DNA from: QVMP01 sp047974325
GTDB lineage: Bacteria; Bacteroidota; Bacteroidia; Bacteroidales; Dysgonomonadaceae
NCBI GenBank assembly: GCA_047974325.1
Contig: JBKECE010000236.1
Location: 1-54,445 of the forward strand
DNA length: 54,445 nucleotides
Direction of reading: 5' to 3'
Position 1 is the first letter of the stretch, and every line of letters starts with the position of its first letter. The position numbers and the translations under genes are program-made. Shown piece after piece: positions 44,753-52,092 of the stretch. The notes under the pieces were generated by a model that saw only the letters and a list, made by a program, of their open reading frames with translations, made no database searches and was not told the DNA's origin.

Positions 44753-45388
44753 CTATTCGCCTGCAGTTTCCATATCGGGAATTGTTACATTGCCTTTTGA
44801 ATCGGCTTCGCACTGAAATTCGTAATATTGGGCAACAATCTGTTTGTCTTTCATTTTCAAACCTTTACCCTCTTTACACAAAATGGAGAATGTGTGTCTG
44901 TCCGATATCGGATCATTATAAAAAGTAATAGTATACGTATTCACACCACTCGCAGGATAACCCTTGGATGTTGCAATCTCTGCTGCCTTTTGCACATTGG
45001 TTGCAATAGCCGAATAATCATAATCCTTTATGTACCGGCCTTCTTCTCCTGTGAGCTCACTGTCTGGTTGTGAGCCGATATCTTCTTTATCTTCAAAACT
45101 ACCTGCTAATATATCAATCGGGATATAAGCAACCCTTCGTTTTCCATCAGTCGCATTGTAATAAATAGTCACGGACCGTATTTTACCATTCACCGAGTTA
45201 TTTCCTCCACAAGAAATGATCATTTTCGTCACTTTCGTTTTTGTGTCGATATGTTCTCCGACCTTTTCTTTGAGAACTCCGTTTAGTTCTTCTTTTTTAT
45301 AGATATCCGCCGATGTGCAGGATGCCGCAAAAATTGTGATGCAGAGCAAAGCCATCAGCAATGTAAAGTTTTGAGTGTTTGTTTTCAT
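44753..45388 (-). CDS. Hypothetical lipoprotein
   Basis: This 211-residue exported protein has a signal ending TIFAASC, a good lipobox (C24). The mature part has an N-terminal helix (ELNGVLKEKVGEHIDTKTK) and alternating strands (KMIISCGG, IRSVTIYYNATDGKRRVAYIPID, NTYTITFYNDPISDRHTFSIL), a compact alpha/beta domain. I do not recognise the family. It follows the O-methyltransferase by 25 bp and may share its transcript. No catalytic residues are evident. Confidence 0.7.
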   Translation of the reverse strand: MKTNTQNFTLLMALLCITIFAASCTSADIYKKEELNGVLKEKVGEHIDTKTKVTKMIISCGGNNSVNGKIRSVTIYYNATDGKRRVAYIPIDILAGSFEDKEDIGSQPDSELTGEEGRYIKDYDYSAIATNVQKAAEIATSKGYPASGVNTYTITFYNDPISDRHTFSILCKEGKGLKMKDKQIVAQYYEFQCEADSKGNVTIPDMETAGE

Positions 45389-45413
45389 AATCTATTTTTT
45401 AGACGAGTAATCT

Positions 45414-46058
45414 CTATTTTTTCCAAATAAGGGTGAGTCCATCTCTGATGGGTAGGATTACTTTTTCCACCCTATCATCTTTTGCTATCATTTCATTAAA
45501 GTCTTGTATTCCTATTGTTTGTTTATCTGTGTGATGCGCTTTCTCGAGCACTTTACCATCCCAAAGCGTATTGTCGGCAATGATCAAGCCACCGGAACGG
45601 ATTTTATCAAAAACAAGATCATAATATTCTACATAGTTTCGCTTGTTGGCATCTATGAATACAAGGTCGAACATACAATCTATCATAGGTATAATTTGCA
45701 TCGCATCTCCTATATGCAGTTTGATTTTATCTTTCAGTTTCGATTTGTGTAAATGCTTCATGATAAAATCTTCCAATTCATCATTCACCTCTATCGTATG
45801 AATCTCTGCATCGTCAACAGCACCTTCCGCCAAGCACAATGTCGCATAAGCAGTGTATGTACCTATCTCCAATATATATTTTGGACGGATCAGCCGGCAA
45901 AGCATTTTGAGTATCCTACCCTGCAAATGTCCCGAAAGCATACGCGGACGCAACAGATTCACATGAGCATCCCTGTTCAATGCTTTCAACAAAGCACTTT
46001 CTTCATCGATGTGATTCAGTATATACTGATCCAGCAATTCTATCTTATCTATGTCCAT
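45414..46058 (-). CDS. O-methyltransferase, class I SAM-dependent (COMT/family 3 type)
   Basis: This 214-residue cytoplasmic enzyme transfers a methyl group from SAM to a hydroxyl of a small molecule. It shows the family-3 pattern: helical lid (1-50), motif I YILEIGTYTAYATLCLAEG (56-74), IHTIEVNDE, the metal-binding FDLVFIDANKRNYVEYYDL with D and N, and GGLIIADNTLWDGKVL. Substrates in this family are catechol-like or diverse; here it is unknown. The gene begins 15 bp after a strong hairpin at the end of pyk and precedes a lipoprotein by 25 bp. Confidence 0.9.
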   Translation of the reverse strand: MDIDKIELLDQYILNHIDEESALLKALNRDAHVNLLRPRMLSGHLQGRILKMLCRLIRPKYILEIGTYTAYATLCLAEGAVDDAEIHTIEVNDELEDFIMKHLHKSKLKDKIKLHIGDAMQIIPMIDCMFDLVFIDANKRNYVEYYDLVFDKIRSGGLIIADNTLWDGKVLEKAHHTDKQTIGIQDFNEMIAKDDRVEKVILPIRDGLTLIWKK

Positions 46059-46072
46059 ATTTATAAGATAAA

Positions 46073-46114
46073 GAATGAGATAACAACCTAAATATTCATG
46101 CTGTTATCTCATTC
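46073..46114 (-). terminator. Hairpin between pyruvate kinase and O-methyltransferase genes
   Basis: GAATGAGATAACA and TGTTATCTCATTC (46073-46085, 46102-46114) form a perfect 13-bp stem with a 16-base loop. It lies about 53 bp after the pyk stop. The T-tract on the minus strand is short (CTTTATCTTAT), so it may be a partial terminator that also sits next to the O-methyltransferase start. Confidence 0.6.
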
Positions 46115-46166
46115 AAGTATATTAACGCGAAGTGCAAGTCCTTAAAAGAACTTATCTAAGTCTTTT

Positions 46167-47633
46167 TTATTCTACCGGAACAAAATATTTCTCACCGGCT
46201 TCAAGAACACTTCCCACTTTTTCTATTTCAAGGAAAGATGTGCCACCTTTACCATCTGAAAAACTTCCGCTAAGGTAAGTTACAAGATCATTTTCGGTAA
46301 GAGATTTTTGCTCTGCCAATGATTTCAAAGCTTTCAAGAAATATTCCTTGTGCTTGTTTGTTGTGTAACCTGTATCTTCCTGAAAACGGGCATCCACACC
46401 ATAACAAACTGACAGGTGACGCGCAGTTTCAACATTACTGCAAAATGCATACACAGGACTTTTGCTGCGGAATGCTGCCAAAGTTCTGGCTGTGCGACCT
46501 GTAACGCTGTCTGTGATAATAGCCTTAACACCCAATTGGGTTGTTGATTTCACAGCTTGTTTAGCCAAGAACGATGTTCTATCATATTCACTGTCTTTGA
46601 ATGGCACTGGGATCACTTTTTCTTCCAATTTAGAAATTTCGGCAGCGCGTGCTATTGTAGCCATTGTACGTACTGCGTCTACCGGATATTTACCATAAGC
46701 GGTTTCACCACTCAACATCACAGCATCGGTTCCATAATAAACAGCATTTGCAATATCTGTCACTTCGGCACGTGTTGGACGAGGATTTTCAATCATCGTG
46801 TGCAACATCTGAGTGGCCACAATAACCGGTTTTTTATATTCAATAGCTTTGCGGATAAGTAAACGTTGGATTCCGGGAATGTTTTCCTGTGGAACTTCGA
46901 TACCGAGGTCACCACGAGCAACCATCACTCCATAAGCATGTTGATATATTTCGTCAATGTTGTCAACACCTTCCTGATTTTCTATTTTAGCAATGATTTT
47001 GATGTTGCTATTGTGTTCATCAAGGATTTTTTGAACATCCAATACATCTTGTTTATTTCTTACGAAAGAGTGAGCAATGAAATCTGCACCGTTACGGATA
47101 GCAATTTCAATACACTTTCTGTCTTTTTCTGTAATCGATGGCAAGTTCACGCTAACTCCAGGTATGTTCACACTCTTACGGCTACCAATCGTTCCATTGT
47201 TTTGAACTTCGCAGAGAAGGTATTCATCGTTTTTATCAATCACTTTAAGAGCCGTTTCACCATCATCAATAAGCAACACATTGCCTACAGGCACATCTGC
47301 TACAATGCTTGGATAAGAAACAGATACTTGTTCGGGAGTAGATTCGACATTAATGTCTCCGATAACCTTCAGCTTATCGCCTGTTTTCACAACAATCTTA
47401 TCGCCGGAAGCAGTTTTTGTGGTGCGGATTTCAGGACCTTTTGTATCCATCATCAAACCAATAGTATTTGACACAGCACGTACATTATTGATCACTTGTA
47501 CAAAGCCGTCTTCTGTCATGTGGGCTGAATTCATTCTCACGACATTAATACCCTCGTTGTAAAGGGAACGGATGAAATCAACATCACAACGCAAGTCTGA
47601 AATGGTAGCAACAATCTTTGTTTTCTTGAACAT
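46167..47633 (-). CDS. pyk: Pyruvate kinase
   Basis: This 488-residue cytoplasmic glycolytic enzyme converts phosphoenolpyruvate and ADP to pyruvate and ATP. Seen in order: KTKIVATISDLRCD (4-17), GLMMDTKGPEIRTT (start of the B-domain boundary), IIAKIENQEGVDNIDEI with the catalytic Lys, VMVARGDLGIEVP with metal Glu/Asp, the C-domain ATQMLHTMIENPRPTRAEVTD signature, and MLSGETAYGKYPV. Length is normal and no C-terminal PEP-utiliser domain is attached. It follows aroQ by 12 bp, so the two are probably co-transcribed from the box at 48126-48133. Confidence 0.97.
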   Translation of the reverse strand: MFKKTKIVATISDLRCDVDFIRSLYNEGINVVRMNSAHMTEDGFVQVINNVRAVSNTIGLMMDTKGPEIRTTKTASGDKIVVKTGDKLKVIGDINVESTPEQVSVSYPSIVADVPVGNVLLIDDGETALKVIDKNDEYLLCEVQNNGTIGSRKSVNIPGVSVNLPSITEKDRKCIEIAIRNGADFIAHSFVRNKQDVLDVQKILDEHNSNIKIIAKIENQEGVDNIDEIYQHAYGVMVARGDLGIEVPQENIPGIQRLLIRKAIEYKKPVIVATQMLHTMIENPRPTRAEVTDIANAVYYGTDAVMLSGETAYGKYPVDAVRTMATIARAAEISKLEEKVIPVPFKDSEYDRTSFLAKQAVKSTTQLGVKAIITDSVTGRTARTLAAFRSKSPVYAFCSNVETARHLSVCYGVDARFQEDTGYTTNKHKEYFLKALKSLAEQKSLTENDLVTYLSGSFSDGKGGTSFLEIEKVGSVLEAGEKYFVPVE

Positions 47634-47645
47634 AAAAAATAGTTT

Positions 47646-48086
47646 TTAAATAGATGTATTATTTGATATGATAAAATAGTCAATCGCTAATGAATATGAA
47701 TTGAAACCCAAACCCAGAATAGAACCTCTACACGCTGGTGCGATCATAGATCGATGCCTGAATTCTTCACGTGCATGAATATTGGATATATGCACTTCGA
47801 TGACCGGCGTCTCTATGGCTTTAATAGCATCATGCAGTGCTATTGAAGTGTGGGTATACGCTCCTGCGTTAAGTACAATGCCGTCAAAAGAAAAGCCAAC
47901 CTCGTGAATCTTATCGATCAAATCACCTTCATGATTCGATTGATAATAATGTAATTCACAATCACCTTTTTTTAGTTCTTTCAATTCTGAAAAAAAAACA
48001 TCAAATGAGGCATGACCATAAATCGAAGGTTCCCGTTTGCCAAGCAAATTCAAATTGGGGCCATTGATAATCAATATTTTTTTCAT
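47646..48086 (-). CDS. aroQ: 3-dehydroquinate dehydratase, type II
   Basis: This 146-residue cytoplasmic enzyme dehydrates 3-dehydroquinate to 3-dehydroshikimate in the shikimate pathway. It carries the type II motifs: INGPNLNLLGKREPSIYG (6-23, with the catalytic Arg and Tyr), YQSNHEGDLIDKIHE, VLNAGAYTHTSIALHDAI and VIEVHISNIHAREEFRHRS. Length is standard for the dodecameric enzyme. The first methionine begins directly at the first beta strand, so the start is firm. Confidence 0.97.
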   Translation of the reverse strand: MKKILIINGPNLNLLGKREPSIYGHASFDVFFSELKELKKGDCELHYYQSNHEGDLIDKIHEVGFSFDGIVLNAGAYTHTSIALHDAIKAIETPVIEVHISNIHAREEFRHRSMIAPACRGSILGLGFNSYSLAIDYFIISNNTSI

Positions 48087-48125
48087 TTAGATGTTTTTAA
48101 ACATAAGTAGCTTGAAATTTCAGCA

Positions 48126-48133
48126 CAAAAATA
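48126..48133 (-). promoter_or_regulatory. Bacteroidota -7 promoter box for aroQ-pyk
   Basis: The minus strand reads TATTTTTG, an exact TAnnTTTG match, 40 bp upstream of the aroQ ATG. Confidence 0.5.
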
Positions 48134-48275
48134 ATTATTTTTTTTGATAGTAGAAATTCTTTATCAACTTGTTTTCTCATTAAAAATAAGTAATTTATGC
48201 CTTTTTTTGTATGAGCGGATATTTATTGATCATAAATAGCTCTGTCATTATATCCCCAATGTTCTCTGTTTTCTG

Positions 48276-48283
48276 TATTTTTG
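48276..48283 (+). promoter_or_regulatory. Bacteroidota -7 promoter box, near-leaderless, for the HhH protein
   Basis: TATTTTTG is an exact TAnnTTTG match only 10 bp before the ATG at 48294. A start site about 7 bp downstream of the box would give a leader of only a few bases. Confidence 0.5.
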
Positions 48284-48293
48284 AAATAAAAAA

Positions 48294-48986
48294 ATGAAAA
48301 AACTCATTAAATGGAAAGATTATTTCTATTTTCGGAAGAGTGACAAGGTAAGCATTATATTGCTTTTGATCCTGATTACTTTGTCGGCCATTGTCTATGT
48401 GGGTTCCGGAATTTGGAAAGATTATGCATCTGTAGAGGATGATACTTCTGCTCTTGCCGAATTTGATGAGTTTCAACGCAATCTAAAACCGATTTATAAT
48501 ACAAAAATATCCGACGGATCAGATTCCTCAACTGATACGACGGAACATAAAGGGAAAAAGGTAAAAGCCGACAAATCAAAATTACAGGAAGGACAGACCA
48601 TAGACTTGAATGCAGCAGATGTCAATACATTGAAAAGAATCCCGGGAATCGGAGACACTTTTGCCGAAAGAATTGTGGAATACAGAAAAATGCTAGGTGG
48701 TTTTGCAAAAGTTGAACAATTGACAGAAGTGCAAGGTATATCAAAAAAGAAATTCGACAACATTGCTTTATTTTTCTTTATCCGGAAGAAAAATACCAAA
48801 TTGAAAGTGAATAAATTGACTGCATCCCAACTATCAAAACATCCCTATATATCAGACAAGCAATCGGAAGCCATCGTACAGAAAAGAGCAATGGGTAGAA
48901 TCAGTTCAATAGAAGAATTATCCAAACTAGCAGATTTCAGAGCCGCAGATATTCAACGACTCAAAGAATATATTTCTTTCGATTAG
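48294..48986 (+). CDS. ComEA-like helix-hairpin-helix membrane protein
   Basis: This 230-residue protein has a cytoplasmic basic N-terminus, one membrane helix (about 18-37, VSIILLLILITLSAIVYVGSG), a charged linker and two helix-hairpin-helix units: about 101-160 (IDLNAADVNTLKRIPGIGDTF and QLTEVQGISKKKFDNI) and about 170-230 (VNKLTASQLSKHPYISDKQ). The first is a good match to ComEA-type DNA-binding HhH; the second lacks the central GxG and may be structural. ComEA binds incoming DNA at the envelope during natural transformation; here a DNA-uptake role is only suggested. Confidence 0.85.
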   Translation: MKKLIKWKDYFYFRKSDKVSIILLLILITLSAIVYVGSGIWKDYASVEDDTSALAEFDEFQRNLKPIYNTKISDGSDSSTDTTEHKGKKVKADKSKLQEGQTIDLNAADVNTLKRIPGIGDTFAERIVEYRKMLGGFAKVEQLTEVQGISKKKFDNIALFFFIRKKNTKLKVNKLTASQLSKHPYISDKQSEAIVQKRAMGRISSIEELSKLADFRAADIQRLKEYISFD

Positions 48987-49014
48987 AAAATATATGAGAA
49001 AAACAGCTTATCCG

Positions 49015-49039
49015 TCGATAGAAACCTGCTATCTATCGA
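49015..49039 (+). terminator. Weak hairpin after the HhH gene
   Basis: TCGATAG/CTATCGA (49015-49021, 49033-49039) with an 11-base loop lies 28 bp after the stop at 48986. It has no T-tract, so the terminator role is doubtful. Confidence 0.3.
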
Positions 49040-49069
49040 TAAATATCATAATAATAACAAATTTTGAAT

Positions 49070-49077
49070 TACTTTTG
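49070..49077 (+). promoter_or_regulatory. Bacteroidota -7 promoter box for the small lipoprotein
   Basis: TACTTTTG is an exact TAnnTTTG match 37 bp upstream of the ATG at 49115. Confidence 0.5.
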
Positions 49078-49114
49078 TGAAAAATTATAAAGTTACAAAG
49101 CTAAAAAGATTATT

Positions 49115-49627
49115 ATGAAAAAAGTTTTTTACTTGCTGTTTATTGCAATTCCTTTTTTATTAACCGCTTGTGTTACAGACGAAGAAGATACAACTATCGT
49201 AGAGAATAACGGAAAAGTTGTTGGTACATGGGTTTATGATTCCATGACTCCGAACGTGACCGTATCAGGAAATGCCCTGATTGCCACAGCTGCAACAATT
49301 GCATTAAATTCCGGACTGCAAAGCTATGCCTCTACTCTTGAATACAATACATATGTATTCAAATCTGATAGCACCTTTGTCAGTACCGTAGCTCAAGGTG
49401 ACACATACGGAGGAACTTATTCGCTAGTGGGAGACTCTTTAACACTCAACTATACATCTGCATCACCTATCACATTTGCAATTGTTACGGCAAATGATTC
49501 GGTTCTAACTGTCAAAAAAAGCTATATGACAGAAATAACAGAATGGGCTTCATCTATCATCGGCAGTTTCTCGGGTGTTGAGATTACATCTGCAACTATC
49601 ACATTGAAGTATACAAAACAAAATTAA
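49115..49627 (+). CDS. Small lipocalin-like lipoprotein
   Basis: This 170-residue exported protein has a signal ending FLLTAC (C19), a strong lipobox, followed by acidic residues (VTDEEDTT). The mature part has the order of a lipocalin-like barrel: VVGTWVYDSM, YNTYVFKSDSTFVSTV, GGTYSLVGDSLTLNYTS, DSVLTVKKSYM, SATITLKYTK. Such Bacteroidota lipoproteins have no defined role. It is monocistronic, with its own -7 box and a strong terminator at 49662-49695. Confidence 0.8.
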   Translation: MKKVFYLLFIAIPFLLTACVTDEEDTTIVENNGKVVGTWVYDSMTPNVTVSGNALIATAATIALNSGLQSYASTLEYNTYVFKSDSTFVSTVAQGDTYGGTYSLVGDSLTLNYTSASPITFAIVTANDSVLTVKKSYMTEITEWASSIIGSFSGVEITSATITLKYTKQN

Positions 49628-49661
49628 CACACTTAACTTCTTCAGGGAAGGTGTGATAATG

Positions 49662-49695
49662 AAAACGGAGAATGGTGTTTATCATTCTCCGTTTT
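49662..49695. terminator. Bidirectional intrinsic terminator
   Basis: AAAACGGAGAATG and CATTCTCCGTTTT (49662-49674, 49683-49695) form a perfect 13-bp stem with an 8-base loop. It lies between the convergent lipoprotein gene (stop 49627) and the BamA-like gene (stop 49711) and has U-rich tails on both strands (GTTTTTC on plus, GTTTTCATT on minus). Confidence 0.85.
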
Positions 49696-49710
49696 TCGTA
49701 TATATCCGAT

Positions 49711-52005
49711 TTAGAAAGGATAACCGATGGCAAAGTGCCAGGCAAAATCACGACCCAGATTTGGACGATAGATAACCCAACGATCACCTTCGTCGCGTGA
49801 GGGGTCATAAGCCTTCATACCAATATCAAGCCGGAGAAGCAAGAAACTGAGGTCGAATCGGAGTCCCACCCCATACGAAAGTGCTATTTCTTTATAGAAA
49901 CTGGAAAACTTAAATTGTCCACCTGGTTGTTCGCTATAGTCTCTCATAGTCCAAATATTTCCACCATCAATAAATCCGGCAACTTCTATAAAAGATGAAG
50001 CCTTGGTTCTGTATTCCAAACTCAAATCGAGCTTAATATCACCCACCTGATTGATAAAATCTTCCGATCCTTGTTTTGGTTTGTACGATCCCGGACCTAA
50101 ACGACGTGTGCTCCATCCGCGAACACTATTTGCCCCACCAGAAAAATATCTCTTTTCAAATGGCATGACCGATGAATTACCATAAGGGCTAGCTATGCCC
50201 ACGCCAACTCTATAAGCCAGAGAATTACGATCGAGAAAAGTATGAGTTTGAGAGAAACTCACATCACCTTTCCAATATTCAGCATAGGCAATTCCCATAA
50301 AAAGTTTCTGTCCAAGAGAATCCACTTTCGGTGAATAAAGGGATGTGACAAGACGAGGCAAAGCACCTCCAATATCGGCACTGAAACGAAAAGTGTATGT
50401 GTCTTTTACTACATTCCGGGCTGAAGATGTTTGCGTATAGACCAATGAGTAGCCTTGCCGGGCTATCAGTTGATTTTGATACATTGTCCTCAGCATGGTA
50501 TTGGATGGATTATTCAAATAGTTATCTTCAAAATATTGAGAGATCCAAGGCATTCGAATATAGTTGACATCTAAAAGATCTAGTGCATGATTCAACCTGT
50601 TTCTCCTTGTTGCCCACCTATATGTAATAGAAGTGTTGAAGAATTGCCTTGTATACTCCGGACGATGCTGATTGTTCAGCCCAATTGTCAACTGTGTACT
50701 CGCAGATGACTTATTTGTATTGTTACCTTTGAACCAAGGCAACAGAAATTGAGGAAAAGATAAGCCGATATCAAACCCGAATTCATAGTAACTCTGATTA
50801 AACATATCGGATTTTTGGCTTCCCGGTATAAATTCGTATGCACCTTTTAATTTAAGACTCAATATTTCACCTCCGTTGAAAAGATTTTTGTGCTGATATG
50901 ACACATTGGGCGCAATCCCTAAATCTCCGGCAGTATTTGTTCCGTCTATACCAAACTGCATTTTATGCACTTCTCCGGGAACCAACGATATATCCACATC
51001 TACATACCTGACAGTATCGCCCTCTGTCGGAGATGCAGGTGTCAACAAAATATCAGTCTGTTTTATTGCGCTAATGCTGTTGAACGCAGAAAATGTCCTT
51101 GTATACGCCATATCGGAATATCGCCTGCCTTGACGAAACATAACATTGCGGGCTAATGTAGATTTCCTTAAAAACTTATTTTCCCAATGCAGCATGGTTA
51201 TCCCATTGAATAAAATTGTGTCTGGGATTTCATTTTTGTCTGTTTCGATTGGATCATATCCACTTCTGACCGTAATATTACGAATATTGTAGCGACGAAA
51301 AGCAGAACTGTCTTTTTCCGGATAAAGCGACAAGAACAAATCGACCTGATTAGACATCAATGTAGTGTCTGCCTTATGATACAAATAATCTCTCGAAAAA
51401 GAATAGAAACCCCTGTTTCGGAAAAATGAGGTTATATTCGTCCGTTCCTCATCCAATTTCTCTTTATCAAACAACATCCCTTTCGAGATATTCGACCTGC
51501 GCGAATATTGAGCAAAAGGAGCCATCAATTGTTTGGGTATTTCCGCTGAATCCAATTCGTACCGCCGTATAGTGTAAGGTGTTCCTGCTTTAATGTCATA
51601 GGTGACAGACATTTTCTTTTTAGTCACAGACAACACGGTATCTACTTGTGCATTCAAATAACCTTGATTCACCAGCTGCTGTTGTATCTGATGAGCAGAA
51701 ACATATGCAAGCCCGGGACTATATATAACGGCCGGCTCGCCTAGCTTTCTGATGATGCGAGTAAACCATGTTGTGTCTGTTCCGGCACTATTGTAAAGTC
51801 TCAATCTGAATTTTCCGAGAAGCGGCAAACTTGAATTTGGTAATTGTCTCAGATAACTTTCCATTTCGACCTTGTCAATGGCTCTATTGTCTGTTTTTAT
51901 GTTTACGCTATTCAACAAATACTGACCATCGGGTATATATTTCTGTGTGCTGCAAGAATACAGAACAAAAGAAAGAAACAGTAATCCGAAAATCTTATTT
52001 TTCAT
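49711..52005 (-). CDS. BamA/TamA-like outer-membrane barrel lipoprotein
   Basis: This 764-residue Omp85-superfamily protein has a signal ending VLYSC (C18), so it is also a lipoprotein, an unusual feature common in Bacteroidota members. The N-terminal half holds POTRA-like domains (about 20-360: LLNSVNIKTDN, GYLNAQVDTVLSV, DIKAGTPYTIRRYEL, FFRNRGFYSFSRDYL), the rest a 16-strand bacterial-surface-antigen barrel (about 370-764), with the L6-type segment KRYFSGGANSVRGWSTRRLGPG conserved, ending FHFAIGYPF with a terminal Phe. It inserts or moves proteins or lipids across the outer membrane; whether it is TamA-like or a second BamA is open. No TamB gene lies next to it. Confidence 0.92.
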   Translation of the reverse strand: MKNKIFGLLFLSFVLYSCSTQKYIPDGQYLLNSVNIKTDNRAIDKVEMESYLRQLPNSSLPLLGKFRLRLYNSAGTDTTWFTRIIRKLGEPAVIYSPGLAYVSAHQIQQQLVNQGYLNAQVDTVLSVTKKKMSVTYDIKAGTPYTIRRYELDSAEIPKQLMAPFAQYSRRSNISKGMLFDKEKLDEERTNITSFFRNRGFYSFSRDYLYHKADTTLMSNQVDLFLSLYPEKDSSAFRRYNIRNITVRSGYDPIETDKNEIPDTILFNGITMLHWENKFLRKSTLARNVMFRQGRRYSDMAYTRTFSAFNSISAIKQTDILLTPASPTEGDTVRYVDVDISLVPGEVHKMQFGIDGTNTAGDLGIAPNVSYQHKNLFNGGEILSLKLKGAYEFIPGSQKSDMFNQSYYEFGFDIGLSFPQFLLPWFKGNNTNKSSASTQLTIGLNNQHRPEYTRQFFNTSITYRWATRRNRLNHALDLLDVNYIRMPWISQYFEDNYLNNPSNTMLRTMYQNQLIARQGYSLVYTQTSSARNVVKDTYTFRFSADIGGALPRLVTSLYSPKVDSLGQKLFMGIAYAEYWKGDVSFSQTHTFLDRNSLAYRVGVGIASPYGNSSVMPFEKRYFSGGANSVRGWSTRRLGPGSYKPKQGSEDFINQVGDIKLDLSLEYRTKASSFIEVAGFIDGGNIWTMRDYSEQPGGQFKFSSFYKEIALSYGVGLRFDLSFLLLRLDIGMKAYDPSRDEGDRWVIYRPNLGRDFAWHFAIGYPF

Positions 52006-52030
52006 CGAAACGTATTATTCTTGTTGTGCA

Positions 52031-52038
52031 CAAATATA
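52031..52038 (-). promoter_or_regulatory. Bacteroidota -7 promoter box for BamA/TamA-like gene
   Basis: The minus strand reads TATATTTG, an exact TAnnTTTG match, 26 bp upstream of the ATG at 52005. Confidence 0.5.
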
Positions 52039-52092
52039 ACTAAATGAGACAAGCAACTGCTGTGCTTATTGTAAATTTCGTTATCCTCATTC

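Noticed and set aside
48195..48476. 93-residue minus-strand reading frame near 48200-48476
   Set aside because: It overlaps the 5' half of the HhH gene in antisense, has no promoter of its own and shows no known domain.
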